Source: Nitrospina sp.
Lineage (GTDB): Bacteria; Nitrospinota; Nitrospinia; Nitrospinales; JACRGP01
Length of the DNA stretch: 64,000 nucleotides
Reading direction: 5' to 3'
Assembly (NCBI GenBank): GCA_024648695.1
Contig: JACAVV010000014.1
Coordinates: 62,001 to 126,000 of the forward strand
Shown: positions 1-8,175 of the stretch, piece by piece
Layout: every line of letters starts with the position of its first letter
Position numbering within the stretch: position 1 is the stretch's first letter
Program-made: the position numbers and the translations under genes
The notes under the pieces: generated by a model
What the model was told of the DNA's origin: nothing
What the model saw: only the letters and a program-made list of their open reading frames with translations
Database searches by the model: none

Positions 1-32
1 CCCCCGGCCCATTGGGTCGGGGGTTTTTTTTT
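1..32 (+). terminator. Rho-independent terminator of an upstream gene
   Basis: CCCCCG at 1-6 pairs with CGGGGG at 18-23, with a further CCC/GGG pair inside, and is followed by nine T residues. This is a textbook intrinsic terminator on the plus strand. The gene it ends lies outside the window. Confidence 0.85.
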
Positions 33-310
33 GGGGCGTGCGCCCGGCAGGGCGCATTTTCAATAAATGCGGATTACGAACCAATATCATAAAATTAAAC
101 CGGCTATAAATAACACACCACCATTGCCTCCAGGGGAAGCTGATATTTCCTTATCTATAATTCGGGTAAATTTAAGGGAAGGGTAATACTTCTGGTTGGA
201 ATAAGAATTTTCTAAATGAAGGAAGGAATCATTTTAGTTTTTAAGAAAAGGAGGGGGGCTGTTGGTAAGCATAACGGGGGTAGAATACCCCCGAAAGGAA
301 AATTCAAAGT
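33..310. other. Intergenic stretch with one perfect short palindrome
   Basis: No coding frame is convincing here. Positions 275-293 form a perfect 8-bp stem (CGGGGGTA/TACCCCCG) with a 3-nt loop, 18 nt past the end of rpoZ on the minus strand. It lacks a clear T-run on either strand, so it may be an atypical terminator or mRNA-stabilising hairpin. Confidence 0.5.
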
Positions 311-544
311 TTAGCCTGCAATTTGTTCAAGATCCATATTGCCTTCGATAATTTCTTTTAGGGCTAACTCATAAAAAAATTTGGGGTGCATATTTTCTTC
401 ATCAACTTCAATACAGGGTAAGGCGCCTTTTTCCAATTGATGAATTCGCTGAGCTACCAAAATTGAAAGCAGGTAGCGGCTATTAACAACTTTCAAGGCA
501 TCTTTTTCCAAATCCAGAATTTCCTGATTGTCGGACAGTCGCAT
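311..544 (-). CDS. rpoZ: DNA-directed RNA polymerase omega subunit
   Basis: This 77-residue protein has the core of the omega family: an N-S-R-Y stretch followed by L-x-V-A-x-R-I-H-Q-L near residues 22-36, then the acidic P-x-I-E-V-D-E segment and a C-terminal A-L-x-E-I-x-E-G helix. Omega binds the beta-prime C-terminus and helps RNA polymerase assembly. The start is supported by an AGGAG ribosome site about 7 nt upstream. A near-consensus promoter lies just upstream, so the gene appears to be transcribed on its own. The sequence is divergent, but length and motif order fit well. Confidence 0.85.
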   Translation of the reverse strand: MRLSDNQEILDLEKDALKVVNSRYLLSILVAQRIHQLEKGALPCIEVDEENMHPKFFYELALKEIIEGNMDLEQIAG

Positions 545-574
545 ATATGATTTTCTCCTTTATGATTTATCTGA

Positions 575-603
575 ATTCTAATGTTTTAAAGAGTGCTTGT
601 CAA
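575..603 (-). promoter_or_regulatory. Sigma-70-type promoter of rpoZ
   Basis: On the minus strand TTGACA (598-603) and TAGAAT (575-580) are separated by exactly 17 bp, about 30 nt upstream of the rpoZ start codon. The -35 box is perfect and the -10 box differs from consensus at one position. Confidence 0.75.
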
Positions 604-616
604 ACCAAGTAAAGGA

Positions 617-1651
617 CTATTTTAATATTTCTTTAATGCCTTCAACGGCTTTGGCGATCATATGATCTTTCACGCCACTATGAGTCACGGCTCTGAATAC
701 GCCGGGGTCAATTGATAAGATTTTAATATTTCTGGATTCCAGTTTAGCCAGGAAATTCTTATCATCCAATTTTGGGTGATTTAATTCAAAAAAAACTATA
801 TTGGTTTTAATGGTATTGAGATCGATTTTGATGCCAGGGATCAAAGAAATTCCTTTGGCAAAAGAGTAGGCATTTGCATGATCCGATTTCAAATGTTCGA
901 TCATGGATTCCAAAGCAACAATGCCTGAAGCCGCCATATGGCCAGCTTGCCGCATTCCTCCCCCCAACATTTTTCTATACTTTCTTGCCTGGTTTATAAA
1001 ATCGCCTGTACTCGAAATCAACGACCCCACAGGAGCCGATAACCCTTTAGAAATAGATATCATCACGGAGTCAACGGGTCCTGTAAGATCGGTTACAGGA
1101 ACGTCCAGGGCCACAGCCGCACTAAATAATCGAGCACCATCAAGATGTACAGCTGTATTGTGTTTTTGAGCGATTTGAGAAACCTTATTCATGTAGGAAG
1201 GTGTGAGAGTCGCGCCTGAACAGAAATTGTGAGTGTTTTCCAGGCAAATCAATCGGGTGGAAGGAAAATGGATGTCCTCGGGTCGAAACGCCTTTTCCAG
1301 CTGGGATAGAGGCAAGGTTCCGTCCTTTTCATTGGGAATTACATGGGGATGCAGGCCGCCAAGAGCGGAAGCTCCGCCCACCTCATTTAGAAAAATATGG
1401 CTCCGATCACCGACAATATATTCATCGCCCCTTTGACAATGAGTGAGCAGGCAAATCAAATTGCCCATAGTGCCACTGGGAACAAAAAGGGCTGACTCTT
1501 TCCCAAGAATGGATGCCGTTATCTGTTCCAGTTTGGCTACTGTGGGGTCTTCTCTAAATACATCGTCCCCTACCTCAGCATTTGCCATAGCTTGTCTCAT
1601 GGCAGGCGTTGGCTGGGTCAGGGTGTCACTTCTCAAATCAATTAATTCCAT
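617..1651 (-). CDS. ltaE: Low-specificity L-threonine aldolase
   Basis: This PLP-dependent enzyme of 344 residues cleaves L-threonine or L-allo-threonine to glycine and acetaldehyde. It begins with the family signature I-D-L-R-S-D-T (residues 4-10). The Schiff-base lysine is K202 in S-K-G-L-S-A-P-V-G-S, and the PLP-contact segment H-L-D-G-A-R-L-F is at 169-176. The chosen ATG lies 1 nt after the stop of the upstream membrane protein, so the two are probably translationally coupled. A longer in-frame reading exists upstream but overlaps that protein and carries no family similarity. Length is normal for the family. Confidence 0.92.
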   Translation of the reverse strand: MELIDLRSDTLTQPTPAMRQAMANAEVGDDVFREDPTVAKLEQITASILGKESALFVPSGTMGNLICLLTHCQRGDEYIVGDRSHIFLNEVGGASALGGLHPHVIPNEKDGTLPLSQLEKAFRPEDIHFPSTRLICLENTHNFCSGATLTPSYMNKVSQIAQKHNTAVHLDGARLFSAAVALDVPVTDLTGPVDSVMISISKGLSAPVGSLISSTGDFINQARKYRKMLGGGMRQAGHMAASGIVALESMIEHLKSDHANAYSFAKGISLIPGIKIDLNTIKTNIVFFELNHPKLDDKNFLAKLESRNIKILSIDPGVFRAVTHSGVKDHMIAKAVEGIKEILK

Positions 1652-1652
1652 A

Positions 1653-1961
1653 TTATTTGCTCTGTATTCGGTTCTTTTTGATCCGGTAGTACACCAGGGA
1701 AAGGGATAAGACAGGCAAAACGAAACCGCCAAACAGGAGATTTCTGGCCGTTTTCGGATGAAATTCCAGGGCCAACAGGGTTTTGTATTCTGTAAGCCCG
1801 GTATAAGCCAGAATGACGGACAGAATGAGTGCGTACCCGACCTTTTTAGATCGCTTCGAACCCGGATTGACCACAAAATTGGCTACAAAATTGAGCCCCA
1901 AAAAAAGGATCCCGTTTAAACACATCAATAAGACGATTTGTTTTTGATGGGGATCAAGCAT
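1653..1961 (-). CDS. Small membrane protein, function unknown
   Basis: This is a 102-residue protein with three likely transmembrane helices (about residues 8-31, 41-57 and 74-92) and a lysine-rich cytoplasmic tail. I do not recognise the family. It directly precedes the threonine aldolase with a TAATATG junction, so the two probably form a two-gene transcript. Nothing in the sequence indicates a substrate. Confidence 0.7.
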   Translation of the reverse strand: MLDPHQKQIVLLMCLNGILFLGLNFVANFVVNPGSKRSKKVGYALILSVILAYTGLTEYKTLLALEFHPKTARNLLFGGFVLPVLSLSLVYYRIKKNRIQSK

Positions 1962-2246
1962 TCAGGCGGGTCTCAAATGAAAGTTAAGGACCATTTTACC
2001 GATTCTGTGGAGGGTAATAAAGCAAATATCGAATGGAACAGATTGTAACCGGGTTTTTTGTTATTTTGAATAGGTTAAACTCTATTGAGGAAACAAACGC
2101 TGGCCGTTCCTTTGATCTTCGTTTTTTCATCAAAGTAACTGAAAGCAACAATATGCAATCTTTGGAAATATCAATGTTCCTGGGCTTAAACTCAATAATA
2201 AATAGACCAACCGTTTTTAGTGGAGTGAACTGAATTTAAAACCTGA
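1962..2246. other. Intergenic stretch, nothing assigned
   Basis: The region is AT-rich and lies between the upstream end of the membrane-protein gene and the 3' end of dinB. A 66-codon plus-strand frame is present, but it has no recognisable protein features or clear ribosome site. Confidence 0.4.
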
Positions 2247-3455
2247 TTATTTTTCACTATCCCGAGTTTTCGCCTTTATTTGAAGGTCCCTTTGTATCGC
2301 AGTTCTGCCGCGCAGAATTGAGTGGAACCCGTATTTATCGCGGATGCGGTCGATGCCCTGGTATAACTGGTCCCACTGCCTGGGGTCCAGCGCGGCGAAC
2401 AGGTCGGCTTGTACCGGACCCGGCATGCCTAAACGCGTGAGCGCGACGCCGATCAAGCGTATGCGCGTTCGCCTCTGGTTCAACTGGCAGCGTAGTAAGT
2501 TCGCGGTGGTCTGGTAGATGACGTAATCTTCGTTGGTCGCCTCGTCTAATGTTTGAGAGCGGGTGACGGTTTGGAAATCGGAGTAGCGCAGTTTCAGGCT
2601 GATGCATCGTGCGCCCCAGGCGTCTTCGCGCAGTTGTGCGGAGGCTTTTTCTACGAGATAACTCAAAGCCGACTCAAGAAACTCGAGGTCAAGAGTATCC
2701 TCTTCAAAGGTGGTCTCGCGGCTGATCGAGCGTGCATCGCTACGCCCTTCAACTTCCGAATGGCAAACGCCGCGTGCTTTCAGGTACAAAGCGGTGCCCC
2801 ATTTTTGAAAGGCGTCCTCCAGCAACTGCCGGGGCAGGTTCGTCAAGTCGTTTACGGTGCGGATGCCCATGCGTTGAAGCTGTTTGCCGCCTTTGGGTCC
2901 GACACCCGGCAAACTGCCGATGGGAAGCGGTGCGAGGAAGCGGCGCTCTTTGCCTTCGGGAATCCACAACATGCCGCTGGGCTTGGCGTAACCGGAAGCG
3001 ATCTTGGCGATCAGCTTGTTCGACGCGATACCGATAGAGGCGTTGATGCCCACGGTGTCCTTGATCTTGTCACGAATCCGTTCCGCAGTATTCAGGGTCG
3101 GACCGTGCAGGAGTTCGCATCCGGTGAGGTCGAGGTAGGCTTCGTCGAGCGACATGGGTTCGACGCTGGGAGAATACTGTTCCATGATGCGGAATATCTG
3201 TTCCGACATTTCACTATAACGGCGATGCGAGCCGCGCAGGAAAATGGCGTCCGGACACAAACGCCGTGCCGCGGCCACGGGCATCGCGGAATGGATGCCG
3301 AACCGCCGCGCCGCATAAGACGCCGCCGCCACCACGCCACGACCGTTGGGGTCGCCGCCCACCACTACCGGTTTGCCGCACAGGGAGGGATCGAGGGTTT
3401 CCTCAACGGACACAAAAAACGCGTCCATATCGATGTGTAGAATGGTTCGTGTCAT
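2247..3455 (-). CDS. dinB: DNA polymerase IV (Y-family translesion polymerase)
   Basis: This 402-residue error-prone polymerase extends primers past lesions and mismatches. Catalytic carboxylates are visible as D9 in H-I-D-M-D-A-F-F and D104/E105 in S-L-D-E-A-Y-L-D. The steric-gate aromatic pair follows at F13-F14. The HhH segment L-P-G-V-G-P-K-G is present, followed by a little-finger domain with R-R-T-R-I-R-L-I-G-V. The start was placed at the ATG that opens the conserved M-T-R-T-I-L-H-I-D segment. A 48-codon upstream in-frame extension runs through a dispersed repeat and was excluded. The gene follows lexA on the same strand, consistent with SOS control, with a repeat copy inserted between them. 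Confidence 0.93.
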   Translation of the reverse strand: MTRTILHIDMDAFFVSVEETLDPSLCGKPVVVGGDPNGRGVVAAASYAARRFGIHSAMPVAAARRLCPDAIFLRGSHRRYSEMSEQIFRIMEQYSPSVEPMSLDEAYLDLTGCELLHGPTLNTAERIRDKIKDTVGINASIGIASNKLIAKIASGYAKPSGMLWIPEGKERRFLAPLPIGSLPGVGPKGGKQLQRMGIRTVNDLTNLPRQLLEDAFQKWGTALYLKARGVCHSEVEGRSDARSISRETTFEEDTLDLEFLESALSYLVEKASAQLREDAWGARCISLKLRYSDFQTVTRSQTLDEATNEDYVIYQTTANLLRCQLNQRRTRIRLIGVALTRLGMPGPVQADLFAALDPRQWDQLYQGIDRIRDKYGFHSILRGRTAIQRDLQIKAKTRDSEK

Positions 3456-3509
3456 GGTTTTGAAAAATGATTTAACATTACTCCAGTAAATCTTGATTCT
3501 GCAGACGTG

Positions 3510-3636
3510 GCGCGCGAATGCAGTGAGCCCAGCCGCAGTGCTATCAAAAGTAGAACCCGGCATATCCCGGCCAGTGGACTTTTGCATAAGTTCACCCACT
3601 ATCGGCCGGTGCCTCCCGCGGCCGTGGGCCGCCTAG
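3510..3636 (+). repeat. Dispersed ~127-bp repeat, copy 1
   Basis: The copy runs from GCGCGCGAATGCAGTGAGCC through a central CCGGCCAGTGGACTTTTGC block to GGCCGTGGGCCGCC. It matches copies at 4322-4452 (inverted), 4831-4956 and 16131-16258 along the whole length. It fills the lexA-dinB gap, and its GC-rich end overlaps the lexA stop codon. Confidence 0.8.
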
Positions 3637-4229
3637 AATTTGCGCATGACGCCGATGACGACGCCTTGAATTTTCAGGTCACCATTTTTGACGATGATGG
3701 GTTTCATATCGGGATTCGCCGGTTGCAAGCGCACTTGGTCTTTTTCTTTATAGAAACGTTTCAGCGTAGCGTTTTCGTTATCGATCAGCGCAACCACCGT
3801 TTCGCCGTTGTTGGCGTGCTGACGTCTTTCGACCACCACGTAATCGCCGTCGCGGATGTGGTCGTCGATCATGGAGTTGCCTTTCACGCGCAACACGAAA
3901 ACATCGGGATCGTCATAAGGCAAAAACGACACGGTTTCGCGGTTCTCCAGAACTTCGATGGGCTTGCCAGCGGCGATGTGGCCCAGCACTTCGTATTCGC
4001 GTTTCAAGGCACGGCGCGGGTCGTTCCCCAATTCGATGGCCCGGCTGAGGTGTTGTTGGCGCTGGATCAGTCCTTTGTTCTCCAGATGCGTCAAGTGCTT
4101 GTGCACCGTCGCGGGAGAACTGAGTTCGAACTGTTTGCCGATCTCCGCAATGCTCGGCGCGTAGCCCTTCGCCTCGATATGGTCTTTAATGAACCGGTAA
4201 ATTTCTTCCTGACGCTTCGTCAAATGCAT
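3633..4229 (-). CDS. lexA: LexA SOS repressor
   Basis: This 198-residue repressor has an N-terminal winged helix-turn-helix (about 1-65, with P-S-I-A-E-I-G-K-Q-F near 25-34) and a C-terminal S24 peptidase fold. The self-cleavage bond is Ala87-Gly88 in H-I-A-A-G-K-P. The nucleophile is S119 in G-N-S-M and the general base is K157 in A-T-L-K-R-F. All catalytic parts are intact, so RecA-stimulated autocleavage is expected. The ATG has a GGGAGG ribosome site about 10 nt upstream. A strong promoter with an overlapping inverted repeat precedes the gene, and dinB follows it. The recognition helix region differs from E. coli LexA, so a different operator is expected. Confidence 0.96.
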   Translation of the reverse strand: MHLTKRQEEIYRFIKDHIEAKGYAPSIAEIGKQFELSSPATVHKHLTHLENKGLIQRQQHLSRAIELGNDPRRALKREYEVLGHIAAGKPIEVLENRETVSFLPYDDPDVFVLRVKGNSMIDDHIRDGDYVVVERRQHANNGETVVALIDNENATLKRFYKEKDQVRLQPANPDMKPIIVKNGDLKIQGVVIGVMRKF

Positions 4230-4247
4230 AAAGGTGTTGCCTCCCAA

Positions 4248-4268
4248 AAAGCTGTCGTCTTCAGCTTT
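4248..4268 (-). promoter_or_regulatory. Candidate LexA operator
   Basis: A perfect inverted repeat, AAAGCTG, 7-nt spacer, CAGCTTT, lies between the lexA -10 box and the ribosome site, where a bound repressor would block transcription. It contains CTG/CAG half-sites like those in known LexA boxes but is not the E. coli consensus. Assignment rests on position and symmetry. Confidence 0.55.
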
Positions 4269-4270
4269 CA

Positions 4271-4299
4271 AGTATAGGCGAAAATAAAGCAAAAATCAA
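4271..4299 (-). promoter_or_regulatory. Sigma-70-type promoter of lexA
   Basis: On the minus strand TTGATT (4294-4299) and TATACT (4271-4276) are spaced 17 bp apart. The start of transcription would fall inside or next to the inverted repeat at 4248-4268. Confidence 0.7.
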
Positions 4300-4321
4300 G
4301 CGGGCGATGCCCGCAGGAAGT

Positions 4322-4452
4322 TCCGGCCCGGCCCACGGCCGGGAGAGACACCGGTCCATAATGAGTGAATTTATGCAATGATTCACCGGCCGGGGAGGGC
4401 CAGAGTTTTTCATTAGATAGCGGTGCGGCTGGGCTCGCTAATGCTCACGCGC
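4322..4452 (-). repeat. Dispersed ~127-bp repeat, copy 2 (inverted)
   Basis: Read on the minus strand, this copy has the same block order as copies 1, 3 and 4: the GCGCG start, GAGCCCAGCCGCACCGCTAT, the CCCTCCCCGGCCGGTG core, CCATTATG-like DNA and the GGCCGTGGGCC end. Together with copy 3 it brackets the small gene at 4498-4773 as an inverted pair. It sits 22 bp upstream of the lexA -35 box. Confidence 0.8.
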
Positions 4453-4497
4453 CGCAAACGGTTTTTCAATGACTTAATTTCTAACAAGAAAAACTGC

Positions 4498-4773
4498 TCA
4501 AGAACCTTTTTTCTTATAGGTTCCTTTGATCATGCGGTAGGCGGGACGACCGTCGTTGTGGATCATGGGAGCGCCGATGAGCACTTCGCATTGAGGGCAT
4601 TTCAGTGCAGGAAAATCGCTTTTGTGCCGGCTTTGTTTGTATTGGGCGAGATCTGCTGGTAACTGGATTCGATCCAGATACGCCCGGATCAAATCTCCGG
4701 ACCCTTCCTTTCGATACCGCATCACATGAATATCGCAGGCTTTACAATAAAGGTCTAAAAAACGGGAGGCCAT
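4498..4773 (-). CDS. Small zinc-ribbon-type protein, function unknown
   Basis: This is a 91-residue basic protein with two CxxC pairs (C10-x2-C13 and C59-x2-C62) spaced as in a zinc ribbon, and a lysine-rich tail. Zinc binding is inferred from spacing only. Its partner and role are not evident. The gene is isolated between inverted copies of the dispersed repeat, an arrangement that could reflect joint movement. It lies downstream of the MMPL exporter on the same strand. Confidence 0.65.
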   Translation of the reverse strand: MASRFLDLYCKACDIHVMRYRKEGSGDLIRAYLDRIQLPADLAQYKQSRHKSDFPALKCPQCEVLIGAPMIHNDGRPAYRMIKGTYKKKGS

Positions 4774-4830
4774 GATCTTGAAAAAATCCTGAAATTATAT
4801 CCTGTAAAATATTATTTCCAACAGACCGCG

Positions 4831-4956
4831 GCGCGCGAACGTAGTGAGCCCAGCCGCACCGCTATCTAATGAAAAACTCTGCCCTCCCCGGCCGGTGGAA
4901 CTTTGCTAAACTTTTCCTTTTATGGGCCGGAGCTTCCGTCGGCCGTGGGCCGACCG
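4831..4956 (+). repeat. Dispersed ~127-bp repeat, copy 3
   Basis: This copy is nearly identical to copy 2 in inverse orientation over the GAGCCCAGCCGCACCGCTAT and CTCCCCGGCCGGTG blocks. Its GC-rich end continues into the MMPL gene and encodes the last dozen codons there, giving a tail that ends G-R-P-T-A-D-G-S-S-G-P. Confidence 0.85.
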
Positions 4957-7442
4957 AGGGGTTTTAGCAGGATGAGCATGGCGGCTAACAACGTCAGGTT
5001 GTTCATGAGGGCTACCACCATTGCGAAGCCGGTGAGCAGGCCGAAGTAAATCGTGGGTATGAACTTGGACAGCGCCAAAATGGAAAAACCGATGGTTACG
5101 GTGATGGACGTGTAATAAATCGCGCGACCGATACTGCCGTGGCAACGATTGACCGTTTCAATGTAATCCGGATTGCGCGCAAACTCTACCTTGAACCGAT
5201 GGATGTAGTGGATTGTGTCGTCGACAGCGATCCCGATGGTGATGGCGGCGATGGTGATGGTCATCATATCGAGCGGAATGCCAAACCAGCCCATGATTCC
5301 CAGCACCAGACTGGCGGCGAGCAAGTTGGGCACAATGGCGATCAGAGCCAGATACACATTGCGGAACGATATGACGAACATGCCTAGGATACTGAAAAAC
5401 ACAAAGCCCAAAGTTACGATCTGCGAATCGTACAAACTGTACAACATGTTGTTATAAAGAATCGCCATGCCCGAAAAGCGGATACGATCATTAGCGATAC
5501 CCATGTCCTCCACCAGGAACTTGCGAATTTTTTCGATGAGCGCCTTGCGGTGCATGGTGGGGTCTGCTTCCACGATACGCATCGTGATCCGAATCTGGTT
5601 GGCATCGTCCGAAAGGTAAGGGTACACCAGCGACTTTTTGACCTTTTCCGGAATCAGTTTTCGAATAAGAGCCAGGTCGTATTCTTCCGGCATCTTGCCG
5701 TCGTTTAAATGTTTGACCACTTTCATCGCGGTGGCGATCGATTGCACCTTGCCGATCTCTTCCATAGCGGCCAGGCCGTCGTGAATGGCTTCGACCTTGT
5801 TCAGTGTGTCGACATGGAACCAGTAATTTTCCGGTTCCGGTTCCTCCTCGGCAAACGCGTCTCCAAACGGATCGTCAAAAGGATCGTCATCTTTCGCCTG
5901 CTTTTGTTCCTCCAGAAACTTGTAAAATTCCTGGTCCGGTTGAATAAAGATGTCCAGAGGCGTGGTTCCACCTAACTGTTTATCGATCACCTCTAGTCCT
6001 TGATAAATCTCGGTGGATTTCTTGAAGTAGTCGATGAAACGGTTATCCACCCGCAATTTTGAAATACCGACGGCACTCAAAATTGCCAGTAAAATGCAAA
6101 CCCCGACGATTAAACTTTTATGCTTCTGCGTGTAAGTCGAAATTTGCTCGGTAATAGCCCGCGTCATATCCCGGCTGGAAACTGCGGGGGCAGGTTTCAC
6201 CAACATCAAGGCTGAGGGAAACAGGAAAAAGGACAGGGTGAACGCGAGGGCGATACCAATGGTCATCATCCACCCAAAATCGATCACCGGCCGAATATCA
6301 CTGACCACCAGAGAGCTGAACGCGACGATGGTTGTAAGCGCGGTATAGAAACAGGGACCGAACATATGGCGGACGGTCCTTTGCACCAACGTCCTTTGAT
6401 CGAAATCGGGATGTCGTGCATACAATTCCCCGTAATGCACGATCAGGTGAATCGTCAGCGACATGGTGATGATGAGCAGAATCGATACGAAATTGGAGGA
6501 GATCACCGTCACTCGCCAGTCCATAAAACCCAGATACCCCAACATGGCAAATGCGGAAAGCAGGCAACACGTCATGGGAAGCAGAACCCATCGAAACCTT
6601 TTAAAGAAAAACCCCAGGGCAATGATTAAAAAACAGATCACTCCGATGCCAAACACGATCAGGTCGTAACGAATAAAGTCAACCATATCGGAGGTGATCA
6701 TGTTCACACCTCCGAGGAACATATCCGCCTTGTCCCTTTGTCCATCCATGATTTGGCGAATCTGTTCGACCTCTTTGCTTTGCAGGTCATTTAAATACGC
6801 GAGGTATTGTTTGAAATCTTTGACCGCTTTATCCAGTTCCGCCTGTTCCTTTACGCCAAAACCCGGTTGGCCCTTCTCCAATCGCAAATCATTCCGTTTG
6901 TAAAGAAGTTCAAAATACTTCTCATCCCGTTTCAGGTTCACCTGAATGGCGGTGGTTTTGCCATCGGGACTCATCAGCAGGTTGGAATAAATCGGGCTGG
7001 TGCGAAATTCCTTGAGTGCCATTTGGCGGTCGGTGTCCGGAGTTTCCAGAGTGCGCAATTTGTCAGCCAACTCGGAAAGCCGCACTTTAGGGCTGTCTAT
7101 CAAAGGGACGTCGAGGATCGATACAATTGATTCCACACGCGGCATTTTGGACAGTTCTTTTTTAAGCGCACGAAGTCCGTTGAGAGAGCGTTCCGACATC
7201 ATGTCATCGTGTGGAGTGTAGGTGATGATGTGGTATTCGGAAGAACCGTATTTTTTGACCATGGTGCGAAAATATTCCAGGTCACGGTCATTTTCCAGAA
7301 CGAGCGAGTCGGCGGAAGCGTCGAGTTTGAAGTTGTGGGTATAAAATCCCAAAAACAGGGTGAGGGCGAGCACCAGGCTCAAAGCGACTTTGGGGTGATC
7401 CAGGACCAGTTTTTCATAGCCGCGTACAATTGTTCTACCCAT
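4920..7442 (-). CDS. MMPL/RND superfamily exporter
   Basis: This 840-residue inner-membrane protein has the duplicated RND layout: an N-terminal helix (about 17-35), a large periplasmic loop (about 36-230), a block of five helices (about 235-420), a second helix near 440, a second loop and a final block of five helices near 670-830. The second block contains I-A-V-D-D-T-I-H-Y, typical of MMPL/SSD proteins. The second periplasmic loop holds an acidic, proline-containing insert near 530-550. Such proteins move lipids or hydrophobic compounds using the proton gradient. The substrate cannot be read from sequence, and no membrane-fusion or outer-membrane partner is adjacent. The C-terminus is encoded by repeat DNA. 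Confidence 0.85.
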   Translation of the reverse strand: MGRTIVRGYEKLVLDHPKVALSLVLALTLFLGFYTHNFKLDASADSLVLENDRDLEYFRTMVKKYGSSEYHIITYTPHDDMMSERSLNGLRALKKELSKMPRVESIVSILDVPLIDSPKVRLSELADKLRTLETPDTDRQMALKEFRTSPIYSNLLMSPDGKTTAIQVNLKRDEKYFELLYKRNDLRLEKGQPGFGVKEQAELDKAVKDFKQYLAYLNDLQSKEVEQIRQIMDGQRDKADMFLGGVNMITSDMVDFIRYDLIVFGIGVICFLIIALGFFFKRFRWVLLPMTCCLLSAFAMLGYLGFMDWRVTVISSNFVSILLIITMSLTIHLIVHYGELYARHPDFDQRTLVQRTVRHMFGPCFYTALTTIVAFSSLVVSDIRPVIDFGWMMTIGIALAFTLSFFLFPSALMLVKPAPAVSSRDMTRAITEQISTYTQKHKSLIVGVCILLAILSAVGISKLRVDNRFIDYFKKSTEIYQGLEVIDKQLGGTTPLDIFIQPDQEFYKFLEEQKQAKDDDPFDDPFGDAFAEEEPEPENYWFHVDTLNKVEAIHDGLAAMEEIGKVQSIATAMKVVKHLNDGKMPEEYDLALIRKLIPEKVKKSLVYPYLSDDANQIRITMRIVEADPTMHRKALIEKIRKFLVEDMGIANDRIRFSGMAILYNNMLYSLYDSQIVTLGFVFFSILGMFVISFRNVYLALIAIVPNLLAASLVLGIMGWFGIPLDMMTITIAAITIGIAVDDTIHYIHRFKVEFARNPDYIETVNRCHGSIGRAIYYTSITVTIGFSILALSKFIPTIYFGLLTGFAMVVALMNNLTLLAAMLILLKPLGRPTADGSSGP

Positions 7443-7567
7443 TTATTTTTACCCTGTCCAAGGAAGGTCATCGTTGAGTGCATTGCCTGTTGGGATCCCC
7501 TCCCGTTCTCGGCAAAAATTGCTTTTCATTGTATGCAAAAACCGCAATAAATCAATAGTCTACAAAT

Positions 7568-7596
7568 GAAAAAGGAACCGCGAATTTTTGCGGTTT
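7568..7596 (-). terminator. Rho-independent terminator
   Basis: Read on the minus strand, AACCGC pairs with GCGGTT across an 8-nt loop and is followed by CCTTTTTC. It lies 18 nt after the stop of the 167-residue protein gene and separates that gene from the MMPL exporter. Confidence 0.7.
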
Positions 7597-7613
7597 GAGA
7601 AAGGGAATGAAGG

Positions 7614-8117
7614 TCAGGAAGAAGTGACGTGTGGAAATGCCAACTCTTTCACAATCACAGGTTCATCGCCGGGCGTGACATAAGCTTTCACAATGAGCAC
7701 CCAACGCGCGTCGTCGGGAAACACGACAACCTGTTTACCGAGTTTCATATCAGGTTTTCGAGGAACGATGGAAACTTCGGCGGGCAATAACGGCTGGATT
7801 TTGCTTATCATTTTAAGCTCCTCCTGGGAAAACTCCAGGGGAGAAGGTGGAATCCATTCAGCGCTACCCATAGGGGAGAACATCCAGGAAACAAATTTGG
7901 AAGGGCTGAGATCATTTTCATCTGACCGCATCGCCCAAAATGACGAACGGGCCAGTTGTCGGGGAGAGGATATGTGCCGGACCACTCGAATCCCTTGCCT
8001 GAGTTCGGGATAATCGCCGGGTTTGGATGCCCAGGTAAATACCAGCCACATGGACCCCAAAATTCCAATGAAGGCCCAGATTCCCAGGGACTGGGTTTTT
8101 TCGATGAATCCGCTCAT
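7614..8117 (-). CDS. Membrane-anchored protein of unknown function
   Basis: This 167-residue protein has one N-terminal transmembrane helix (about residues 12-30) followed by a soluble, probably periplasmic domain without cysteines or a recognised motif. The ATG is preceded by an AGGAA ribosome site. It lies between gdhA and the MMPL exporter and is closed by its own terminator. It could be an accessory to either neighbour, but nothing in the sequence proves this. Confidence 0.65.
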   Translation of the reverse strand: MSGFIEKTQSLGIWAFIGILGSMWLVFTWASKPGDYPELRQGIRVVRHISSPRQLARSSFWAMRSDENDLSPSKFVSWMFSPMGSAEWIPPSPLEFSQEELKMISKIQPLLPAEVSIVPRKPDMKLGKQVVVFPDDARWVLIVKAYVTPGDEPVIVKELAFPHVTSS

Positions 8118-8175
8118 GCCAGGTTCCTGTGATCAGGTGGACAAACAGGGAATCATTATAACCCCATAAGCGGAT

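Noticed and set aside
2033-2233. 66-codon plus-strand frame in the dinB flank
   Set aside because: AT-rich, no ribosome site, no family resemblance.
2553-3440. Open frame of 295 codons on the plus strand
   Set aside because: It is antisense to dinB, which has intact catalytic motifs. The frame has low-complexity composition and no ribosome site.
4322-4956. Insertion sequence interpretation of the inverted repeat pair
   Set aside because: The enclosed 91-residue protein has no transposase features and no target-site duplication was seen. I keep it as a repeat pair only.
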